Assembly: GCF_900183385.1 (NCBI RefSeq) | Contig: NZ_FXUT01000001.1 | Span: forward strand, 186,001 to 250,000 | Reading direction: 5' to 3' | Length of the DNA stretch: 64,000 nt | Origin: Listeria costaricensis | GTDB lineage: Bacteria; Bacillota; Bacilli; Lactobacillales; Listeriaceae | Part shown: piece by piece, positions 51,275 through 60,961 of the stretch | Numbering within the stretch: the stretch's first letter is position 1 | Layout of the letters: each line of letters opens with the position of its first letter | Translations under genes and position numbers: made by a program | Notes under the pieces: model-generated | Database searches by the model: none | Seen by the model: only the letters and a program-made list of their open reading frames with translations | What the model was told of the DNA's origin: nothing

Positions 51275-53452
51275 GTGAAATTAAATTTTAGAAAGAAAAA
51301 AAGAGAGAACAAGAAAAAGAAACAAGCAGTTATTCCGCTTCGCCTCAACGTGCTTTTCTTCGTCATCTTCATTTTATTCTCCATTTTGATTTTGCGGCTG
51401 GGCGTTGTTCAGATCGTGCAAGGAGATACCTACAAACGCCAGCTCGAGGAGACGGATAATGTAGAAGTAACGAAAAATATGCCGCGTGGCGTTATTTATG
51501 ATCGGAATTATAATTTACTCGTCGGGAATACGGCGGTCAATTCGATCACTTATACAAGAAGTCAGCAAACCCCAACATCTGAAACATTGCAAGTTGCCCA
51601 AAAACTCAATAACTTGATCACGGTTGAACCGGAAAAATTAACGGAACGTGATTTACAGGATTATTGGATTTTAACGCATGAACAGGAATCACTCAGCCGA
51701 CTTTCCACAAAGGAACAACAGCTGGATGCTTCTGATGCGTATAAAAAGCAAGTTGAAAAAGTAACAGATGCAGATCTTCAAACATTAAATGATACGGATA
51801 TGAAAGTAGCCACGATTTTCAAAAAAATGACGACGGGCTATGCCATGACTGAATCTACCGTTAAAAATAAAGACGTGACAGATGAAGAAATCGCGCGCGT
51901 CAGTGAAAATATGGAGGAGCTTCCAGGGGTGGATACGACCACTGACTGGAATCGTTTCTACACATATGATCAAACGCTTCGTTCAGTGCTAGGCTCTGTT
52001 TCATCAGCTAAGGAAGGTCTTCCAAAAGAAAAAGCGGACTATTATTTGTCACAAGGCTACAGCCGAAATGACCGCGTAGGGAAAAGCTATTTGGAAGAAC
52101 AGTATGAAAGCGTGCTTGCCGGGCAGAAATCCAAGTCTGAAAGTGTTCTTGATCAGCAAGGCAACATTATTGAAACTGTTCAAAAATATGAAGGTTCTAA
52201 AGGCAAGGATTTAGTTTTATCGATTGATGTTGAATTCCAGCAAGCAGTCGATGAAATCATTAAAAATAATATCAAAAAAGGCAAAGGCTATAGCGGTTCC
52301 GATCTTTTGGACCGGGCGTTTGTTGTAGCGATGGATCCTTATAGCGGTCAGGTATTGGCTCTTTCCGGCCAGCAGCTGAACGATGAAGGCGGCTTTGATG
52401 ATTTTGCCCTTGGGAACTTTACGACCGCTTATAATATGGGATCTGCTGTAAAAGGGGCGACGGTTCTTGGCGGCATGATGAGTGGTGCAATCTCAGATGA
52501 TCAAGTATTTGTCGACCAGCCAATCTACTTGAAGGGCACACCAACCAAAAGTTCGTGGTTTAACCGGACGGGGGCAGGGAATCGCGCGCTTGATACTGTG
52601 GGCGCATTAGAGATTTCTTCCAACTCCTACATGTACCAAACGGCGATGAAAATGGGCGGTGCGAATTACGTGCCGCATGGTCCACTCAATGCACCGCTTG
52701 ATACCTTTGATAAAATGCGTTATTACTATAATCAGTTTGGCCTAGGGGTCAAGACGGGCATCGATTTACCGGGCGAACGAGGCGCTTATCCAAGTACAGA
52801 TGATACGATCGGTAAGATTCTCGACTTTGCCATTGGTCAATATGATCCTTATACAACACTGCAAATGGCGCAATATGTGTCAACCGTTGCCAATGGTGGT
52901 TCTCGGATTGCTCCAACAATGGTCAAAGAGATCCGTAATCCTAGCAATGTTGGAGACACAGTCGGTACGATAGCTACAAGCTCCAAGCCAAAAGTCTTAA
53001 ATAAAGTCGGAGCAACAGATAGCGAGATTGATCTTGTCAAAAAAGGCTTCTATCAAGTGACCCACGGATCGGATGGTACCGCACGAACTGTCTTTACAAC
53101 AGAAGGCTATGATGTGGCTGGTAAAACCGGTACAGCACAGGGCTTCTATGACGGTCCGAAAGAAAGCAGTAAAATGGCGCCGGTTTGGAATACCACCTTT
53201 GTAGGTTATGCACCAACAGATAAACCGGAAATTGCTATTGCAGTCGTCGTCCCTTGGGAATATCGCGATGGAGACGGCTATACAGATAGTAAGATTAACA
53301 TGAGTATTTCCAAAGAAGTCTTTGATAAGTACTTTGAACTTAAACAAAATCGGGCAAAGGAAAACAAAGACACATCAAATGTAAACCAACCGATCAACAA
53401 TAAGGACAAAGTAACCGAAGCACAAGCAAAAGCGAAAGCAGAAAATAAATGA
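51275..53452 (+). CDS. Class B penicillin-binding protein (transpeptidase)
   Basis: This 725-residue transpeptidase cross-links peptidoglycan outside the membrane. A basic N-terminus leads to one span (about 24-44), then the PBP dimerisation domain, and the catalytic domain with SAVK (Ser390), SSN near 450 and KTGT near 615. The tail is Lys/Asn/Glu-rich. GTG 51275 and TTG 51269 are both possible starts behind AAAGG. The position after sodA matches the Listeria PBP linked to intrinsic cephalosporin resistance, a link drawn from synteny only. Confidence 0.9.
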   Translation: MKLNFRKKKRENKKKKQAVIPLRLNVLFFVIFILFSILILRLGVVQIVQGDTYKRQLEETDNVEVTKNMPRGVIYDRNYNLLVGNTAVNSITYTRSQQTPTSETLQVAQKLNNLITVEPEKLTERDLQDYWILTHEQESLSRLSTKEQQLDASDAYKKQVEKVTDADLQTLNDTDMKVATIFKKMTTGYAMTESTVKNKDVTDEEIARVSENMEELPGVDTTTDWNRFYTYDQTLRSVLGSVSSAKEGLPKEKADYYLSQGYSRNDRVGKSYLEEQYESVLAGQKSKSESVLDQQGNIIETVQKYEGSKGKDLVLSIDVEFQQAVDEIIKNNIKKGKGYSGSDLLDRAFVVAMDPYSGQVLALSGQQLNDEGGFDDFALGNFTTAYNMGSAVKGATVLGGMMSGAISDDQVFVDQPIYLKGTPTKSSWFNRTGAGNRALDTVGALEISSNSYMYQTAMKMGGANYVPHGPLNAPLDTFDKMRYYYNQFGLGVKTGIDLPGERGAYPSTDDTIGKILDFAIGQYDPYTTLQMAQYVSTVANGGSRIAPTMVKEIRNPSNVGDTVGTIATSSKPKVLNKVGATDSEIDLVKKGFYQVTHGSDGTARTVFTTEGYDVAGKTGTAQGFYDGPKESSKMAPVWNTTFVGYAPTDKPEIAIAVVVPWEYRDGDGYTDSKINMSISKEVFDKYFELKQNRAKENKDTSNVNQPINNKDKVTEAQAKAKAENK

Positions 53453-53454
53453 AC

Positions 53455-53493
53455 AAACGGCAGCCTCGTAGAAGAACGAAGCTGCCGTTTTCT
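53455..53493 (+). terminator. Intrinsic terminator after the PBP gene
   Basis: AAACGGCAGC pairs with GCTGCCGTTT; an inner TCGT/ACGA extends the stem. Confidence 0.85.
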
Positions 53494-53571
53494 ATTTAGC
53501 AGAAAAATGAACTAAGATTTCGACTTTTTCACAAAAATTCTAACCAAACGACTGCGAATACAAGTATTTTG

Positions 53572-53580
53572 TGGTATGAT
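53572..53580 (+). promoter_or_regulatory. Extended -10 promoter of asd-dapG-dapA-rnjB
   Basis: TGGTATGAT is a TGn extended -10 about 55 bases before asd. The -35 is weak. No lysine riboswitch fits in the short leader. Confidence 0.45.
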
Positions 53581-53634
53581 AAAGGCAGTGTAAATTTCTT
53601 AAATGAGAAAGAAATCCAAGAAGGAGGAGTAACA

Positions 53635-54675
53635 ATGACGAAAAGCTATCATGTCGCGGTTGTTGGTGCCACTGGTGCAGTCGGTACGCAAATGATTCAA
53701 CTACTTGAAAAGGCGGCAATTGAAATAAAGCAAGTAACCTTTCTTTCTTCTGCTCGGTCTGCGGGTAAGAAGCTTACTTTCAAAGGAAAAGAAATCACGG
53801 TACAAGAAGCCAAGCCAGAAAGCTTCGATGATATCGACATTGCTTTATTCAGTGCAGGTGGCTCCGTTTCTAAACAGCTTGCTCCTCAAGCGGCTGAAAG
53901 AGGTGCCGTGGTCATTGATAATACAAGTGCCTTTCGCATGGCGGAAGATGTACCACTTGTTGTACCAGAAGTCAATGAACATGCGTTAAAAGCACATCAC
54001 GGCATTATCGCCAATCCAAACTGTTCGACCATTCAGATGGTGGCAGCACTTGAGCCGATCCGCCAAGCATTCGGCCTAAAACGGGTCATCGTTTCTACCT
54101 ATCAAGCGGTCTCCGGTTCTGGCGTTAGTGCAATCAATGAGTTAAAAGAGCAGTCTCAAGCGATTTTAAATGATGAACCCTTCAGTCCACAAGTCATGCC
54201 AGTGAAAGGCGACAAGAAGCATTATCAAATCGCATTCAATGCGCTTCCTCAAATTGATGTCTTTACAGAAAATGATTATACATATGAAGAAATGAAGATG
54301 ATCAATGAGACGAAGAAAATTATGGAGGATGATGCAATTCAAGTAGCTGCAACCTGTGTCCGTATCCCTGTAGTCAGCGGTCATTCCGAATCGGTCTATA
54401 TTGAAATTGATAAAAGCGGCGTTACGGCGGATCAAATCCGTGCGGCACTTAAAGATGCTCCCGGCGTTGTATTGCAGGATGATCCTGCGAACCAAGTCTA
54501 TCCGCAAGCAAGCGAGGCGGCTGGAAAGAAAGAGGTCTTTGTCGGCCGGATTCGTGCAGATCTAGACCAGCCAAAAGGTTTCCATCTCTGGATTGTCTCA
54601 GATAACCTCTTAAAAGGGGCTGCCTGGAATTCTATCCAAATTGCTGAAAGCCTGATCAAACAAGGAATCATTTAA
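53635..54675 (+). CDS. asd: Aspartate-semialdehyde dehydrogenase
   Basis: This 346-residue enzyme makes aspartate semialdehyde from aspartyl phosphate for lysine, diaminopimelate, threonine and methionine. The NADP motif [10 protein letters not shown] is at 10-19 and the catalytic Cys lies in NPNCSTIQM near 125. Start ATG 53635 follows AAGGAGGAG. It leads the operon; in Bacillus the dipicolinate synthase genes come first and are missing here. Confidence 0.96.
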   Translation: MTKSYHVAVVGATGAVGTQMIQLLEKAAIEIKQVTFLSSARSAGKKLTFKGKEITVQEAKPESFDDIDIALFSAGGSVSKQLAPQAAERGAVVIDNTSAFRMAEDVPLVVPEVNEHALKAHHGIIANPNCSTIQMVAALEPIRQAFGLKRVIVSTYQAVSGSGVSAINELKEQSQAILNDEPFSPQVMPVKGDKKHYQIAFNALPQIDVFTENDYTYEEMKMINETKKIMEDDAIQVAATCVRIPVVSGHSESVYIEIDKSGVTADQIRAALKDAPGVVLQDDPANQVYPQASEAAGKKEVFVGRIRADLDQPKGFHLWIVSDNLLKGAAWNSIQIAESLIKQGII

Positions 54676-54695
54676 GAAATATTTGAGGTGTAATC

Positions 54696-55907
54696 ATGAA
54701 ATTAATCGTCCAAAAATTCGGCGGAACTTCCGTACAAAATGAAGAGACGAGACAAATGGCATTTGGTCATATTCAAAAATCATTAGAAGAAGGCTATAAA
54801 GTGGTCGTGGTCGTGTCGGCTATCGGACGCTTTGGTGATCCCTATGCAACAGACACCCTTTTACAGCTAATTGGCGCAAAAGAAACCAGACTAAACGCTC
54901 GTGAACAGGATATGCTTGTTTCAGTTGGAGAGACCATTTCTGCTGCAGTATTCACCAATATGTTATTGGAATCCGGCATTCAGGCAACCTCGATTTCCGG
55001 CGCGCAAGCAGGCATCGAGACGACCAATGATCATTTGAATGCCAAGATCACAGAAGTCGACCCGAGCCGCTTGATTCAGCTGTTTGGCGAATATGATGTT
55101 GTTGTGGTAGCAGGCTTCCAAGGTGCTGCACCGAATGGCGATACGACAACGCTTGGTCGAGGAGGCAGCGATACAACAGCCGCCGCACTGGGCGTAGCCG
55201 TTCAAGCAGAGTATATCGATATTTTTACAGATGTAGACGGGATGATGACTGCTGATCCGCGAATCGTGGAGCACGCGCGCAGTTTGCCAAGAGTCAGCTA
55301 TAATGAAGTCAGCAATATGGCTTATCAAGGGGCGAAAGTCATTCATCCGCGTGCCGTTGAAATTGCGATGAAAGCCAAGATCCCTTTGCGGATTCGTTCC
55401 ACCTATTTAGATGGTGAAGGAACACTTGTGTCCGCGATGACAGATGAACGCAGTCATTTTGATGTGCATGAACGACTGGTAACTGGGATTGCCCATGTGA
55501 CACGTTTGTCGCAGATTCATGTGTCTGCTGCGAATGCCAAAATGCAGGAACAGGCTTTTGCCGCTTTAGCAGATGCTGGAATCAGCCTTGATTTTATCAA
55601 TATTACCACCAGCAGTATTGTTTTTACCGTGCCGGAAGAAAAGAAAGAATTCGTATTGGCACTGCTGGCAGAAAAGCAATTTGACGTGACATATCAGGAT
55701 CATTGTGCGAAGGTGGCCATCGTTGGGGCAGGAATCACAGGCGTTCCTGGTGTGACAGCTAAAATTGTCACTGCGCTTTCGCAGGAAGAAATTCCCATCT
55801 TACAGTCCGCAGACAGCCATACGACAATCTGGGTCCTTGTACTGGAAGAAGATTTAAAAAAAGCAGTGAATGCGCTGCATGATACATTTTGTTTAGCAAC
55901 AGACTGA
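54696..55907 (+). CDS. dapG: Aspartokinase (DapG type)
   Basis: This 403-residue aspartokinase begins the aspartate pathway. It has the signature VQKFGGTSVQN at 4-14, the DVDGMMTADPR loop near 180 and two C-terminal ACT domains (LDFINITTSS; VTAKIVTALSQEEIPILQ) for feedback control. The position between asd and dapA matches Bacillus DapG, which is controlled by diaminopimelate. The effector here is inferred from synteny. Confidence 0.94.
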   Translation: MKLIVQKFGGTSVQNEETRQMAFGHIQKSLEEGYKVVVVVSAIGRFGDPYATDTLLQLIGAKETRLNAREQDMLVSVGETISAAVFTNMLLESGIQATSISGAQAGIETTNDHLNAKITEVDPSRLIQLFGEYDVVVVAGFQGAAPNGDTTTLGRGGSDTTAAALGVAVQAEYIDIFTDVDGMMTADPRIVEHARSLPRVSYNEVSNMAYQGAKVIHPRAVEIAMKAKIPLRIRSTYLDGEGTLVSAMTDERSHFDVHERLVTGIAHVTRLSQIHVSAANAKMQEQAFAALADAGISLDFINITTSSIVFTVPEEKKEFVLALLAEKQFDVTYQDHCAKVAIVGAGITGVPGVTAKIVTALSQEEIPILQSADSHTTIWVLVLEEDLKKAVNALHDTFCLATD

Positions 55908-55920
55908 AGGAGGAAAAAAC

Positions 55921-56796
55921 ATGGATTTTGGGCATGTCATTACAGCAATGGTCACCCCGTTTCATCCCGAAAAAAATTGTGTTTGTAAAAAAAGCGTGTA
56001 TAAATTAGTCAACCATTTGATTGAAAATGGTTCAGATGCGCTTGTTGTTGCGGGAACAACCGGTGAGTCGCCTACACTGTCACACGATGAAAAAATGAAG
56101 TTATTTCGTTTAGTAGTGGAAGCGAATCAAGGGCGCGCTAAAATTATTGCTGGAACAGGCTCCAATAATACGGCTGATACGATTTCTTTTACCAAAGAAG
56201 TTGGGGAGATGGCAGGGATCGATGCGGTACTAATCGTGACTCCTTATTACAATAAGCCGAGCCAAGCTGGCATTCAAGCGCATTTTGAAGCCGTTGCAAA
56301 AGAATCAGCGCTGCCAGTAATTATTTATAATATTCCAGGTCGGACAGGGGTCAATATTGCACCTGAAACCATCATTGCATTAGCTGAGAATGAAAATATT
56401 ATTGGTGTCAAAGAATCCAGCGGCAATTTAGAAAATATCACGAAAATTATCCGCGAAACACCGGACGACTTCCTTGTTTACAGTGGTGACGACAGCTTGA
56501 CACTTCCGATTTTGGCAGTTGGTGGACAGGGTGTTATCTCTGTGACAAGCCATGTTGCTGGAAATGAGATGCAGGAGATGATCCAAGCATTTTCTAACGG
56601 CGATGTTAAAAAAGCAGCGCGCATCCATCAAGAATTGCTCCCACTGATGCAAGAACTCTTTGCTGTACCAAATCCTGCACCTACGAAATATCTGCTCAAT
56701 CAGCAGGGGATTGATGTCGGACCTGTCCGTCTACCGCTCGTTGATTTGAACGAAGAGCAGGGCCAAAAATTAGAAGCGGTTTATAAAAATCGCTAA
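55921..56796 (+). CDS. dapA: 4-hydroxy-tetrahydrodipicolinate synthase
   Basis: This 291-residue TIM-barrel enzyme condenses pyruvate with aspartate semialdehyde, the branch into diaminopimelate. Conserved motifs are VAGTTGESPTLSHDE near 42, VTPYYNKPSQ, the Tyr in YNIPGRTG and the Schiff-base Lys in GVKESSG near 162. AAGGAGGAAAA precedes the ATG. It is followed 14 bases later by rnjB. Confidence 0.97.
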   Translation: MDFGHVITAMVTPFHPEKNCVCKKSVYKLVNHLIENGSDALVVAGTTGESPTLSHDEKMKLFRLVVEANQGRAKIIAGTGSNNTADTISFTKEVGEMAGIDAVLIVTPYYNKPSQAGIQAHFEAVAKESALPVIIYNIPGRTGVNIAPETIIALAENENIIGVKESSGNLENITKIIRETPDDFLVYSGDDSLTLPILAVGGQGVISVTSHVAGNEMQEMIQAFSNGDVKKAARIHQELLPLMQELFAVPNPAPTKYLLNQQGIDVGPVRLPLVDLNEEQGQKLEAVYKNR

Positions 56797-56810
56797 AGGA
56801 GGTTTCTGCT

Positions 56811-58478
56811 TTGACTGTAAAAAAAGCAAAACAAATTAAAATTATCTCGCTAGGCGGGGTTGATGAAAGCGGCAAGAATATGTATCTTGTCGAAGTGGAT
56901 GATGATATCTACATTATGGATGCCGGACTCATGTTCCCGGAAGATGAACTATTGGGGATTGATGTGGTCATTCCAGACTTTAAGTATTTGGAAGAAAATA
57001 AAGAGCGGGTTCGGGCCATCTTCTTGTCGCATGGTCATGAAGATGCGATCGGTGCGCTACCATATCTGCTTCAAAAAGTAAAAGCACCCGTCTATGGAAC
57101 CGAACTAACGATTGCCCTTGCACGAGCAGCTGTTCGTGAACAGCGCAAATTACGTTTCAAAAATTTCCATGTGGTGGATGAGGATACTGTTCTTTCTTTC
57201 CGCAAAATTGATGTCCGTTTTTTCCAAACGACGCATACCATTCCAGATTCAGTGGGGATTGTTTTGGAAACGAGTGAGGGCGCGATTGTCTACACAGGGG
57301 ACTTTAAATTTGATCAGTCGGCTAGTGCCAGTTATCAAACGGATCTTAGCGCGATTTCTGAAATTGGTGAACGCGGAGTTTTAGCGCTGCTTTCTGACAG
57401 CTCGGAAGCAGAACATCCTGGTGCGACATCCAGTGATCGCTTGATTGCAGAAGAAATTCGTCATGCTTTCCGTTCGGCAAATGGACGTATTATTGTTGCA
57501 TGTGTCGCGTCCAATTTGATTCGTGTTCAGCAAGTACTGGACGCATCCGCACGAGCAGGCCGTAAAGTGGTCATTGTCGGCAAAGAACTAGAGCGTGTGG
57601 TAGACATTGCACGTGATTTGGATAAATTAGAAATGGAAGAAGACCTGATTATTCCGTTTAAAGAAATGAAAAAATATGACGACGATGAAATCACAATCAT
57701 TGAAACAGGTCATTTAGGCGAACCCATCCAGTCCCTTCAACAAATGGCGAAAGGTGGCCATCCGCAAATCAATATTAAAACCGGCGACACGGTTTATATC
57801 ACGACAACGCCAAGTCCTTCTCTTGAAACGATGATGGCCAAAACAATTGACATGCTCTACCGGGCTGGTGCAAAGGTGCTTACCATGAGTCGCAACTTGT
57901 TTATTTCTGGACATGCCAGCCAAGATGATCTGAAATTGATGATGAACTTGCTGCGGCCAACTTACTTTATTCCTGTTCATGGTGAATACCGGATGTTGAT
58001 CAGTCATGCAAAACTGGCCAATGAAGTCGGTATTCCTAAATCAAATGTTTTTGTAATCAGCAAAGGGGATGTCGTTGAATATAAAAACGGCAAAATGACA
58101 GCAGGCAATCGGGTCTATTCCGGCAATACGCTGATTGATGGTTTAGGTGTTGGCGATGTTGGGAATATCGTCTTGCGCGACCGGAAATTACTATCTGAGG
58201 ACGGTATTTTTATCGTGGTTGTCACGCTTGATCGCAAACGCAAAAAAATCATCTCCGGACCGGAAATGATTTCGCGAGGTTTTATTTATGTGCGTGAATC
58301 GGAGCACTTGATTGAAGAATCGGCCAAAGTCGTCACGAAAATTGTCGAAAAAAATCTGGAAGACAGCGAATTTGAATGGTCAAAATTGAAACAGGATATT
58401 CGCGATCAATTGAATCGCTATTTATTCGAACAAACAAAACGCCGTCCAATGATTTTGCCGATCATTATGGAAATCTAG
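56811..58478 (+). CDS. rnjB: Ribonuclease J2
   Basis: This 555-residue protein of the RNase J family acts with RNase J1 in RNA decay and processing. It has a metallo-beta-lactamase fold (SHGHEDAIGALPYLL near 73), a beta-CASP domain (TMSRNLFISGHAS; VHGEYRML) and a C-terminal domain. In J1 the motif is HGHEDHIG; here the last His is Ala, the change typical of J2 with weak catalysis. TTG 56811 follows AAAGGAGG. The dapA-rnjB pairing is as in Bacillus. Confidence 0.93.
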   Translation: MTVKKAKQIKIISLGGVDESGKNMYLVEVDDDIYIMDAGLMFPEDELLGIDVVIPDFKYLEENKERVRAIFLSHGHEDAIGALPYLLQKVKAPVYGTELTIALARAAVREQRKLRFKNFHVVDEDTVLSFRKIDVRFFQTTHTIPDSVGIVLETSEGAIVYTGDFKFDQSASASYQTDLSAISEIGERGVLALLSDSSEAEHPGATSSDRLIAEEIRHAFRSANGRIIVACVASNLIRVQQVLDASARAGRKVVIVGKELERVVDIARDLDKLEMEEDLIIPFKEMKKYDDDEITIIETGHLGEPIQSLQQMAKGGHPQINIKTGDTVYITTTPSPSLETMMAKTIDMLYRAGAKVLTMSRNLFISGHASQDDLKLMMNLLRPTYFIPVHGEYRMLISHAKLANEVGIPKSNVFVISKGDVVEYKNGKMTAGNRVYSGNTLIDGLGVGDVGNIVLRDRKLLSEDGIFIVVVTLDRKRKKIISGPEMISRGFIYVRESEHLIEESAKVVTKIVEKNLEDSEFEWSKLKQDIRDQLNRYLFEQTKRRPMILPIIMEI

Positions 58479-58485
58479 TAGGTCA

Positions 58486-58515
58486 AAATCCTCTCCTGAC
58501 TTGGAGAGGATTTTT
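58486..58515. terminator. Bidirectional terminator after rnjB
   Basis: AAAATCCTCTCC pairs perfectly with GGAGAGGATTTT across TGACTT between convergent genes. Confidence 0.88.
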
Positions 58516-59019
58516 TTAGCAAATTTGCACTCCATGGTCAGATAGATTTTGAATTGCTTGCTGATGAATATCTTCGGAAAGGCTAGTACAAGCGGATTCA
58601 ATCACTTTCACCTGATAGCCATTTTTTAATGCCGCTAGACTGGTTTCGGTCACGCACCAATCTGTCTTCATCCCACAAATCGTTAAAGATTGGATGTGCC
58701 GCTTCTCTAAAATATTGGCAAGATCCGTATCAATAAAACTATTTCGTTGCGATTTTGTCAGATAAATGGTTGTTCCCTTTTTCGCAGCAACCGCCTCAAT
58801 ATGAGGATGATTAGCTGCACCAAGTGAACCTAGACGGAAGAAGGGACCGCCTACAGTATGAATGTGTTGAATAATGATAACCGTTTCATTCTTTTTTAGT
58901 GCGCGATCAATTTCTAACAAGCTATGGGAAAGTGCCTTTTCAGTATTTACAAGTGAATGTCTGCCTCCTGGAAAATAATCATTTTGAATATCAATAACAA
59001 GTAATGCATGATTCGTCAT
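58516..59019 (-). CDS. Isochorismatase-family cysteine hydrolase
   Basis: This 167-residue enzyme is of the isochorismatase/nicotinamidase fold. The catalytic triad is visible: Asp10 in VIDIQNDYF, Lys in TKSQRNSF near 89 and Cys in GMKTDWCVTET near 117. The metal-binding His cluster of true nicotinamidases is not obvious, so the substrate is unknown. On the minus strand ATG 59019 follows GAAAGGAG. It is divergent from an Lrp-type regulator that may control it. Confidence 0.85.
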   Translation of the reverse strand: MTNHALLVIDIQNDYFPGGRHSLVNTEKALSHSLLEIDRALKKNETVIIIQHIHTVGGPFFRLGSLGAANHPHIEAVAAKKGTTIYLTKSQRNSFIDTDLANILEKRHIQSLTICGMKTDWCVTETSLAALKNGYQVKVIESACTSLSEDIHQQAIQNLSDHGVQIC

Positions 59020-59089
59020 TTGCTCAAACTCCTTTCGTTGATAATAATAGTATAGAAAAGAACGAACAGAAAAACCATGCCATATTGTA

Positions 59090-59102
59090 TGGAAAATCCC
59101 TC
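59090..59102. promoter_or_regulatory. Small palindrome in the hydrolase/Lrp divergent gap
   Basis: CCATA-TTG-TATGG is a perfect 5-3-5 inverted repeat between two divergent start codons. It is a candidate operator for the Lrp-type protein at 59136. Only position and symmetry support this. Confidence 0.3.
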
Positions 59103-59135
59103 TAAAAGTTACAACTTGAAAGGAAGGAATAATGA

Positions 59136-59528
59136 TTGGATATTAATCGTCAAATAATGGCCGAGCTTACCAAAGATGCCCGACAATCATTTCAAGAAAT
59201 TGGGAAAAAATTACATTTATCCGGCCAAGCCGTTTCTGCCCGCGTTAAAAAATTGGAAGAGGAAAAGCAAATTATTGGCTACACAATCAAACGAAATGAT
59301 CTAGAAACGGCCTATATCACAGTTTTTATGCAAAGCACCGCCTACACAGCGTTTGAAGAAGAACTCAGTCGGCAGGAATCGGTGGAACAATTGGCAAAAA
59401 TTACTGGTGAAGGCTGTTACCTGATTATCTACCGCTATGAATCAGTCAATCAATTGGAAGACTTCTTACAGACGTTGCTTCGCTATGGTCGATATCGAAT
59501 AAATACAGCCGTTCGGAAAATCAAATAA
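59136..59528 (+). CDS. Lrp/AsnC-family transcription regulator
   Basis: This 130-residue regulator has an N-terminal helix-turn-helix (FQEIGKKLHLSGQAVSARVKKLEEEKQI, about 19-46) and a C-terminal RAM/Lrp effector domain (LAKITGEGCYLIIYR). It is slightly shorter than classic Lrp (about 150). TTG 59136 follows GGAAGG. The gene is divergent from the cysteine hydrolase and upstream of the disulfide reductase. Its ligand is unknown. Confidence 0.85.
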   Translation: MDINRQIMAELTKDARQSFQEIGKKLHLSGQAVSARVKKLEEEKQIIGYTIKRNDLETAYITVFMQSTAYTAFEEELSRQESVEQLAKITGEGCYLIIYRYESVNQLEDFLQTLLRYGRYRINTAVRKIK

Positions 59529-59536
59529 ACAATAAA

Positions 59537-59559
59537 CGCCTCTGAAAAGGGGCTTTTTT
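59537..59559 (+). terminator. Intrinsic terminator after the Lrp gene
   Basis: GCCTC pairs with GGGGC (one G-U) followed by TTTTTT. The stem is short. Confidence 0.55.
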
Positions 59560-59617
59560 GTTTGGAAGAAACTAGAAAGGGAAGGAGACATGTATCAAAG
59601 TAAAAGGAGCGAGACGA

Positions 59618-60961
59618 ATGGAGTTACAATTCGATTGTATTGTCGTGGGCAGTGGTGTCAGTGGAACACAGGTCGCTTTTTCATTACGCGAAGTCGGTCA
59701 AAATGTGGCGATCATTGAAGAACGGGAAATTGGCGGGACATGTGTGCTTCGTGGCTGTGATCCTAAAAAAGTGTTGGCGGGTGCGATGGAAGCTTATCAA
59801 CTGACAAAACGACTGACACATAAGGGAATCAAGCAAGCTGCTCAGATTGATTGGGAGGAGCTGATGGCCTTTAAAGAAACTTTCGTGAAAAATGTGCCGC
59901 ATGACAGGGAAAAACAATTTGCCCAAGCTGGAATTGAAGTTTTTAAAGGGACGGCTTCCTTTAGTGGATCTGATAGCTTGACCGTCGGGGAAAACCAACT
60001 TTCGGCAAAAACGATTATTTTAGCAACTGGCGCGCGACCTGCAGTCCTGTCAATCGAGGGCAAAGAATTTCTCCAAACGAGTGATGACTTTTTAGAATTG
60101 CCGCATCTGCCCAAGCGGATGGCTTTTATTGGTGGCGGCTATATTGCCTTTGAATTTGCAGCGATAGCCCGTGCCGCTGGAAGTGAAGTGGCGATCGTCC
60201 ATCATAATCAGCAACCGCTGAAAGGATTTGATCCAGATCATGTAGCACTGCTTGTCGAAAAGTTGCAAGAAGAAGGAGTCACTTTCCATTTCGATACAGA
60301 GGTAACAAAAATCACGCAAGAATCAACATGCTACAAATTACAGGCTGAAAACTGGCGGCTTGAAGTGGATCAGGTTTTCTGTACGGCAGGTCGAATCCCG
60401 AATATTGAAAAATTACAACTTGAAAAAGCGAACATTCAAACTGGAAAACGAGGGATAAAAGTGGATGATAATCTGCTGGCAGCTCCGGGAATTTATGCAT
60501 GCGGCGATGTAGCAGATACAAAAGGTGCCCCGTTGACACCAGTGGACAGTTTTGAAGCCGCTCGTGTGGTCGATCATATTTTAGGTAGAAAGAGTCCTAG
60601 CTATCCACCTACTCCAAGCGCGGTTTTTTCGAGTCCCAAACTAGCGCGCATTGGTATTCGTGCATTTGAAGCCAAAAAAGCCCCTGCTAGATTCCATGTG
60701 AATGAAGTAGACCTGCGCAACTGGTATACATATCGACGAACAAATGAACAGATTGCATTCGCCAAAATTATCACGGAGCGGGCAACCGGACAAGTGGCAG
60801 GTGTTGAGCTGATTTCCGAGGAAGCAGACGTGTTGATCAATTATTTTGCCTTGATCATGGCAGGAAAACTGACGGCTGAGCATGTGGAGAATCTTCTATT
60901 TGCTTATCCATCACCAGCATCTGATTTAACTTCTTTGCTCACAAAAATGAGTGTGTTATGA
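59618..60961 (+). CDS. Pyridine nucleotide-disulfide oxidoreductase (glutathione-reductase-like)
   Basis: This 447-residue FAD enzyme has VVGSGVSGTQVAFSL (FAD motif, 9-23), the redox Cys pair in GGTCVLRGCDPKK (about 41-53), a second GxGxxG-type site (FIGGGYIAFEFA) for NAD(P), and YACGDVADT. Listeria homologues in this position are annotated as glutathione reductase. The usual C-terminal HPTxxE, whose His-Glu pair serves as acid-base, reads AYPSPASD here, so the reaction may differ. ATG follows AAAAGGAG. Confidence 0.85.
   Translation: MELQFDCIVVGSGVSGTQVAFSLREVGQNVAIIEEREIGGTCVLRGCDPKKVLAGAMEAYQLTKRLTHKGIKQAAQIDWEELMAFKETFVKNVPHDREKQFAQAGIEVFKGTASFSGSDSLTVGENQLSAKTIILATGARPAVLSIEGKEFLQTSDDFLELPHLPKRMAFIGGGYIAFEFAAIARAAGSEVAIVHHNQQPLKGFDPDHVALLVEKLQEEGVTFHFDTEVTKITQESTCYKLQAENWRLEVDQVFCTAGRIPNIEKLQLEKANIQTGKRGIKVDDNLLAAPGIYACGDVADTKGAPLTPVDSFEAARVVDHILGRKSPSYPPTPSAVFSSPKLARIGIRAFEAKKAPARFHVNEVDLRNWYTYRRTNEQIAFAKIITERATGQVAGVELISEEADVLINYFALIMAGKLTAEHVENLLFAYPSPASDLTSLLTKMSVL

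Noticed and set aside
53493-53634. Lysine riboswitch before asd
   Set aside because: The leader from the extended -10 promoter to asd is only about 50 bases and lacks the long multi-helix lysine element.
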